NCBI GenBank assembly: GCA_942492855.1
Contig: OW818647.1
Coordinates: forward strand, 4,402,001-4,466,000
DNA: 64,000 bases
Source of the DNA: G963677485 sp942492855
GTDB lineage: Bacteria; Armatimonadota; HRBIN16
Reading direction: 5' to 3'
Position numbers and translations under genes: made by a program. Shown here one piece after another: positions 60,902 through 64,000 of the stretch. Position 1 is the stretch's first letter, and the number at the start of each line of letters is the position of its first letter. The notes beneath the pieces were generated by a model, which did no database searches, had not been told where the DNA came from, and was given only the letters and a program-made list of their open reading frames with translations.

Positions 60902-62107
60902 ATGCATAATAGTCATCTCGTCAGGCGTACAAATCATCCCGTCAGGCAGCCGAAGAGCAACTGGCGTGCCCTGTTACTCAGGTCACTCAGCGTCATTCTG
61001 GTGCTATACATCGCCTGGCGCACACGGCAGGCATTACTCCCTATCAGCGTCTGTTTTATAGTCGCGCTGATGCTGGACGGGTTGTTGAGCAAGTGGCAAC
61101 GCCACGGGATCACTCGCATCATAGGTTCCACCATCATCGCCTCGCTGCTCATCATCGTGATCGTTGCCCTGGTCATGGGGTTGTTCCCGATGCTGGCAGC
61201 GCAGTTATCAGGCTTCATCGACAACATCCCTCGCTACAGTAAAGAGATCGAATTCGTGTTGATCCCGTATGCGCAACGTTTTATGGAGCGACATCACGAT
61301 ATCCTGGCTCGTATGAACATGCCGACCGATATCCAGGTGATCATAGACAACGTGTCTAGCTATGTCTCGAACACCTTGAAAAATGTGGTTGGCAATATCT
61401 TTGTTTACCTGCAGCAAGCGGCTAGCTTTTCGCTGTGGCTCATCATCGGCCCCATCATTACTATCTTTGCTTTAGGTGACATGCCTTATATCCGCAGACG
61501 CGTCCACCAAATGCTGCCGCCTCGACACTCGTCCACCATCGTGAACATGATAGGTGCCATTGGAAAAGTATGGACCGGATATATGAAGGGGATGTTCACT
61601 GTATCGCTTGTGTACGGAATCATCATTACCTGCATCGCTGCACTGCTTGGGGTTTCTTACCCGCTGGTCATAGGATGCATGACCGCCATACTGTATCTAG
61701 TGCCTTATATCGGGTTTATCATGTCAGCCACTATTGCCGGAACACTGGCATACTTAACACCCGCCCATGAGATACTCTGGACGGTTCATGTAGCAGACAA
61801 AAGCCCCGCATTTACACTGACAATGGTGTTGACGCTCTTCTTGATGAACTTCGCCTTTGATCAAGCAATCACACCAAGAATTGCTGGTGAGAGTGCCGGG
61901 TTACGGCCGTTTGCCAGCGTGGTAGCGATGATACTGGGAGCAAGCTTGCTGGGTGTATGGGGCATGATCATCGCGATACCGGTGGCAGCCAGCGGATGGA
62001 TACTGCTCACCACCCTCTTCCCCAACATGGCGGCCCCTGCAAGTGAGCGTAAAGCTCCGAAAATCCAACCACAGCGAAAACCAAAAGCTAGACCAGGGCC
62101 TCGCTAG
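60902..62107 (+). CDS. AI-2E family (PerM-like) membrane transporter
   Basis: This polytopic membrane protein of about 401 residues has an N-terminal pair of helices ('SVILVLYIAWRTRQALLPISVCFIVALMLDGLL'), a long cytoplasmic loop ('IPRYSKEIEFVLIPYAQRF') and the conserved C-terminal half ('GYMKGMFTVSLVYGIIITCIAALLGVSYPLVIGCMTAILYLVPYIG', 'TPRIAGESAGLRPFASVVAMILG'). Known relatives export autoinducer-2 or act as Na+/H+ antiporters. No ribosome-binding site is clear; the ATG at 60902 was chosen because the upstream frame begins inside the terminator hairpin. It overlaps the convergent tsaD by 20 bases. Confidence 0.88.
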   Translation: MHNSHLVRRTNHPVRQPKSNWRALLLRSLSVILVLYIAWRTRQALLPISVCFIVALMLDGLLSKWQRHGITRIIGSTIIASLLIIVIVALVMGLFPMLAAQLSGFIDNIPRYSKEIEFVLIPYAQRFMERHHDILARMNMPTDIQVIIDNVSSYVSNTLKNVVGNIFVYLQQAASFSLWLIIGPIITIFALGDMPYIRRRVHQMLPPRHSSTIVNMIGAIGKVWTGYMKGMFTVSLVYGIIITCIAALLGVSYPLVIGCMTAILYLVPYIGFIMSATIAGTLAYLTPAHEILWTVHVADKSPAFTLTMVLTLFLMNFAFDQAITPRIAGESAGLRPFASVVAMILGASLLGVWGMIIAIPVAASGWILLTTLFPNMAAPASERKAPKIQPQRKPKARPGPR

Positions 62108-63077
62108 CGATGGCGTCAAAGCTTAGGTCATCAGCACCTTTATCAAGATACTGCCGGTAACCCGCCACAGCGATCATAGCCGCATTGTCGGTACACATGA
62201 TCGGGCGGGGAACCACCACGTGGATACCACGGGCCTGCCCCTCCTCCATCAACCGTTCTTTGAGCCGGCTGTTGGCGGCGACACCGCCACACACACCAAA
62301 CCGCGTGCAGCCTGTACGTAAGCAGGCCTCCATGCTCTTGGACACCAGCACATCCACCACCGCTTCACGGAAACTGGCAGCATAATCCGCTTGACTAATA
62401 TCGGATCCTGACTTTTGGAGCTCCCTGAGCAAGGCGGTTTTTAAACCGCTGAAGCTGAAGTCCAAGCTGTCCTCCAGCTTGGCGCGCGGCAGCTTAAGCC
62501 TCTTGGGGTCGCCATCAGCGGCACAGCGGTCAATCACAGGTCCACCAGGATACCCCAGGTTTAACAACCGCGCGGCTTTATCAAACGCTTCACCAGCCGC
62601 GTCATCACGAGTGCGCCCTAAAGGAACACGCTCACTCCAGCTTTTCACCAAATGCAGCTCGGTATGGCCACCAGAAACCACCAGACAGACATAGGGGAAT
62701 TCCATGGGTTCGGCGAGGTCCACAGCCGCAATATGTCCTGTGAGATGGTGCACGGCGACAATCGGCTTGTGTAACTGCCATGCCAGTGTTTTAGCGGCGG
62801 TTACACCCACCATCAACGCGCCGATCAACCCTGGCCGGTTAGTCACGGCAATCAAGTCGATATCGTCCAGGGTGCATTGGGCCTTTGAGAGGGCCTCTGT
62901 AAGCAGCAGTGTGAACTTCTCAGCGTGCTTCCGTGCGGCGATCTCCGGCACCACACCCCCTGTCAACGCATGGATATCAATCTGAGAGGAGATGAGGTTC
63001 GCCTCTACCACACGGCCATCGGATACGATGGCGATCGAGGTGTCGTCGCAACTGCTTTCGATTCCTAAAACACGCAT
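62088..63077 (-). CDS. tsaD: tRNA threonylcarbamoyladenosine synthase subunit TsaD
   Basis: This 329-residue ASKHA-fold enzyme is universal and installs t6A37 on tRNAs reading ANN codons. 'MRVLGIESSCDDTSIAIV' opens it, the metal histidines are in 'VAVHHLTGHIAA' (about 106-117), and 'VCLVVSGGHTEL' and 'GVCGGVAANSRLKERL' are later phosphate-loop motifs. RimI follows directly upstream on the same strand, a very common pairing. The 3' end overlaps the convergent AI-2E gene. Confidence 0.96.
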   Translation of the reverse strand: MRVLGIESSCDDTSIAIVSDGRVVEANLISSQIDIHALTGGVVPEIAARKHAEKFTLLLTEALSKAQCTLDDIDLIAVTNRPGLIGALMVGVTAAKTLAWQLHKPIVAVHHLTGHIAAVDLAEPMEFPYVCLVVSGGHTELHLVKSWSERVPLGRTRDDAAGEAFDKAARLLNLGYPGGPVIDRCAADGDPKRLKLPRAKLEDSLDFSFSGLKTALLRELQKSGSDISQADYAASFREAVVDVLVSKSMEACLRTGCTRFGVCGGVAANSRLKERLMEEGQARGIHVVVPRPIMCTDNAAMIAVAGYRQYLDKGADDLSFDAIASEALV

Positions 63078-63096
63078 GATATCAGCTTGGTACCCC

Positions 63097-63570
63097 TTAT
63101 GATTTGTTCGATGTGAGGTTGCGGTTCCACATAATCAGGGCATCTTCACCGCTATCTGAGTAATAACCCTTGCGTATGCCTTCCGACACAAAACCCATCT
63201 TTTCGTATAGCATGATTGCTGAGGTGTTGGTCGTTCTAACCTCTAGCGTTGCCGCCGTCGCGCCAAGGCGGACCGCTTCATCTATGAGATGAGCGAGCAG
63301 CAGTCTCCCGATTCCATTTCTACGATCACTGGGGCAGACAGCCAGGCGGTTGACGGTCATTTCATCCAGGATCAACCACATCCCAGCAAACCCAACAGTC
63401 ACCCCATCAATATCAGCGATGTAGTAATGAGCATTATTAAGTCGCAACTCACCCGAATAGGCAGACTCTGACCATGCGGTGCTGAAACACTCGCTGTCAA
63501 GTCGAGTCACGACAGCGATATCTGCGGGGACCATATGACGAATGGTGATTGTAGGAGGTTTTGAATCCAC
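63097..63570 (-). CDS. rimI: Ribosomal protein alanine acetyltransferase RimI-like
   Basis: This 157-residue GNAT-family N-acetyltransferase has the acetyl-CoA site 'RRNGIGRLLLAHLIDEAVRLGA' (about 82-103) and 'NTSAIMLYEKMGFVSEGIRKGYY', which match RimI. RimI acetylates the N-terminus of ribosomal protein S18 in Escherichia coli, and here it precedes tsaD by 19 bases on the same strand. A broader GNAT assignment cannot be excluded, but context favours RimI. GGAGG lies close to the ATG. Confidence 0.92.
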   Translation of the reverse strand: MDSKPPTITIRHMVPADIAVVTRLDSECFSTAWSESAYSGELRLNNAHYYIADIDGVTVGFAGMWLILDEMTVNRLAVCPSDRRNGIGRLLLAHLIDEAVRLGATAATLEVRTTNTSAIMLYEKMGFVSEGIRKGYYSDSGEDALIMWNRNLTSNKS

Positions 63571-63589
63571 AACTAGATTCTACCGCAAC

Positions 63590-63619
63590 CGCGGGGATGA
63601 GCCTTGGCCCATCCCCGCG
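63590..63619 (-). terminator. GC-rich hairpin after the PhoPQ-related gene
   Basis: CGCGGGGATG (63590-63599) pairs perfectly with CATCCCCGCG (63610-63619), ten bases, with a ten-base loop. It lies nine bases downstream of the stop at 63629 on the minus strand. No T-run follows on that strand. Confidence 0.6.
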
Positions 63620-63628
63620 ATTTTATGG

Positions 63629-64000
63629 TTAACGTTCGATCACTGCTGCGACCGTGGAGAAATGTGCTGGGTTGTCGGATATCCTCTGGTACACATCTGC
63701 ATACCAGCCCACGAATTTACCATCTGGCACTGGTATCGAGACCTCGAATTTACCAGCTTTACTGACGGCTTCAACTGCGAAAAACTTCGCTTGGCGGAAA
63801 TCGCGGATCGGGCTGACAGCCACCCACACCTCAACCTTGCCTGCTGGCCCAGTCGTGGTGCCCTTGACAGTCAACTTGTTGCCCACCATGCGGCCCGTAG
63901 CGGTGATATCGGCAAGAGCCAAACCTTCAGAGACGCTCTTGTAGAACCCTGAGATCGTGCGCAACACCCTCTCGCGGTCGTCCAGACCATGGCCCGAGTT
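63629..64000 (-). CDS. PhoPQ-activated pathogenicity-related hydrolase, 3' end only
   Basis: The frame is open from the window edge to the stop at 63629. It begins with 'NSGHGLDDRERVLRTISGFYKSV', which matches the region around the catalytic histidine of PhoPQ-related (PqaA-type) alpha/beta hydrolases, followed by a C-terminal Ig-like beta domain of about 90 residues ('GKVEVWVAVSPIRDFRQAKFFAVEAV'). These proteins are usually exported; the N-terminus is not in the window. The GTG at 63967 is internal, not a start. Identification rests on a short stretch. Confidence 0.72.
   Translation of the reverse strand, partial: NSGHGLDDRERVLRTISGFYKSVSEGLALADITATGRMVGNKLTVKGTTTGPAGKVEVWVAVSPIRDFRQAKFFAVEAVSKAGKFEVSIPVPDGKFVGWYADVYQRISDNPAHFSTVAAVIER

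Noticed and set aside
1..64000. CRISPR array, insertion sequence, prophage or rRNA operon
   Set aside because: No evenly spaced direct repeats, transposase or integrase motifs, phage structural genes or rRNA sequence were seen in any region.

Overview
The window looks like a chromosomal segment from an uncultivated, probably strictly anaerobic, saccharolytic bacterium. It carries a complete bifurcating-type [FeFe]-hydrogenase locus, the redox repressor Rex and a block of secreted glycoside hydrolases. A secreted patatin-like protein with a POTRA-like and beta-barrel C-terminus (40918-43104) points to an outer membrane. YtxG/YtxH-like and KtrA-like genes and planctomycete-style PQQ-like propellers suggest a diderm Terrabacteria-type lineage such as Armatimonadota, or a PVC-like lineage. 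That placement is inference. No insertion sequence, phage gene or CRISPR array was seen.

Region A (1-13551, + strand) is a tightly overlapping gene string. It encodes the end of an NHL-type propeller, a small four-cysteine membrane protein, a Tat-type ferredoxin, a NapH/NosR-like membrane Fe-S protein, a membrane-anchored PQQ-like propeller, a NuoE-NuoF-ferredoxin fusion, a NuoG-like/GltD-like fusion without a hydrogenase domain, a MacB/LolD-type ATPase, a 1125-residue FtsX-type permease and a second exported propeller. Together they read as an uncharacterised NADH-linked electron conduit across the membrane. It is the most novel part of the window.

Region B (13552-27310) is the hydrogenase locus. 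On the minus strand lie rex, hydC, hydB, hydA, a PAS-containing sensory [FeFe] hydrogenase and a SpoIIE-type phosphatase. Diverging on the plus strand are hydE, hydG, aspA and hydF, where hydF is broken by a one-base frameshift. An AT-rich control region with a Rex-like operator separates rex from hydE. A 58-residue unannotated-type gene follows hydF convergently.

Region C (27360-48467) is accessory: an SDR/DUF2867 protein, an FMN-binding protein, several large (alpha/alpha)6-type and TIM-barrel glycoside hydrolases (including two tandem paralogues and a GH5-like/GH43-like fusion), a propeller-like exported protein and the patatin-barrel protein. No sugar transporter or local regulator is visible.

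Region D (48510-64000) is mostly housekeeping: tRNA-Ser(CGA), murB-nitrilase-nadE, the minus-strand dnaX-ybaB-recR run, an alpha/beta hydrolase, an ABC-2 exporter with a partner protein, two TrkA/Ktr-type proteins, YtxG-like and YtxH-like proteins, an AI-2E family permease, tsaD, rimI and the 3' end of a PhoPQ-related hydrolase. No gene-free stretch exceeds 300 bases.
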